Source: an uncultured bacterium
GTDB lineage: Bacteria > Patescibacteriota > Minisyncoccia > Phycocordibacterales > UBA5272
Direction: 5' to 3'
DNA: 5,213 nt
Assembly (NCBI GenBank): GCA_903834855.1
Contig: CAILKS010000039.1
Location: 1 to 5,213 of the forward strand
Made by a program: the position numbers and the translations under genes. Positions 4,756 through 5,213 of this stretch are shown here, in pieces; the first letter of the stretch is position 1, and the number at the start of each line of letters is the position of its first letter. The notes under the pieces are model-generated. The model had not been told where the DNA came from and made no database searches. It saw only the letters and a list, made by a program, of their open reading frames with translations.

Positions 4756-5213
4756 ATGAAAACTCCTATCAAAATTTATATGGATCATGCAGCTACGACA
4801 CCGACACGAGCAGATGTATTGGGTGTGATGTTGCCATATTTTGATGAGGAGTATGGAAATCCGTCATCACTTTATACAAGTGGTAGAAAATCTAATTCTG
4901 TAATAGAAAGATCACGACAGAATATTGCAAATATTTTAGGAGTTGAAAAGGATGAAATAATTTTTACAGCGAGTGGAACTGAGTCAGATAATTTGGCAAT
5001 TTTGGGAATTGCACGAGCTAATCGTGAATATGGAAATCATATTTTAATTTCTTCTATTGAACACAAAGCAGTTATTGAGTCTGCTAAGCAATTAGAAAAA
5101 GAAGGTTTCGAGGTTGAATATATCCCAGTTGATGGTTTTGGAATGATTGATATTAAAGATGTAGTGTCTCGTATTACAGATAAAACTATTTTAATTTCTG
5201 TAATGTATGCAAA
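4756..5213 (+). CDS. Cysteine desulfurase, NifS/IscS family (5' part)
   Basis: The first 152 codons of a class V aminotransferase-fold, PLP-dependent enzyme that takes sulfur from cysteine (giving alanine and an enzyme persulfide) for Fe-S cluster assembly or tRNA thiolation; the window ends at about 40% of the usual ~385 residues. Visible motifs are I-Y-M-D-H-A-A-T-T-P (7-16), Y-G-N-P-S-S (33-38), the PLP phosphate-binding F-T-A-S-G-T-E-S-D-N-L-A-I (70-82), and I-E-H-K-A-V-I-E-S (101-109) with His103, the residue that stacks on PLP. The last visible residues, I-S-V-M-Y-A, start the family motif that normally continues A-N-N-E. The catalytic lysine and active-site cysteine loop lie beyond the edge, so NifS, IscS and SufS-like types cannot be separated fully, although the N-terminus is NifS/IscS-like. 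Five nt after nrdG, it is probably in one transcript and may supply sulfur for the NrdG cluster. A second ATG at 4752 is out of frame and is not used. Confidence 0.93.
   Translation, partial: MKTPIKIYMDHAATTPTRADVLGVMLPYFDEEYGNPSSLYTSGRKSNSVIERSRQNIANILGVEKDEIIFTASGTESDNLAILGIARANREYGNHILISSIEHKAVIESAKQLEKEGFEVEYIPVDGFGMIDIKDVVSRITDKTILISVMYA

Overview
The window is A+T-rich bacterial DNA. It reads as a compact chromosome segment from an anaerobic or fermentative organism, most plausibly a member of the Candidate Phyla Radiation (Patescibacteria, Parcubacteria-like). This placement is inferred from the low GC, the tight gene packing, the near absence of Shine-Dalgarno sequences, the style of the proteins and the strictly anaerobic ribonucleotide reductase; no marker gene proves it. 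TGA is used as a stop (end of the trmH-family gene), which argues against the CPR lineages that read TGA as glycine.

Layout from left to right: (1) the 3' end of a gene with an extremely Lys/Ala/Val-rich, histone H1-like tail, closed by a strong bidirectional hairpin terminator. (2) A convergent minus-strand gene for a 109-residue membrane protein of unknown function. (3) A 62-bp divergent promoter region in which both genes have an extended -10 element exactly 7 nt before ATG, suggesting leaderless mRNAs. (4) A two-gene plus-strand operon, a SpoU/TrmH-family RNA 2'-O-methyltransferase overlapping by ATGA a Tag-family DNA-3-methyladenine glycosylase, ended by a hairpin terminator. The glycosylase gene is much more A+T-rich (about 24% GC) than its operon partner (about 35%). 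(5) A 200-bp intergenic stretch with a 7-bp tandem repeat, a TGTCCCC/GGGGACA inverted repeat, a candidate promoter and a startless, protein-like open frame on the minus strand. (6) A plus-strand cluster of nrdD (class III anaerobic ribonucleotide reductase), nrdG (its radical-SAM activase) and the 5' part of a NifS/IscS cysteine desulfurase gene running off the right edge.

The last three genes fit together. NrdG uses a [4Fe-4S] cluster and S-adenosylmethionine to place a glycyl radical on NrdD, which then makes deoxyribonucleotides without oxygen. The desulfurase can supply sulfur for the Fe-S cluster (and possibly for tRNA thiolation). The trmH-tag pair looks like RNA modification and DNA repair housekeeping. 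I see no defence system, CRISPR array, complete mobile element, tRNA or rRNA. The parts least explained by known genes are the intergenic region at 1691-1893 and the leaderless divergent promoters.
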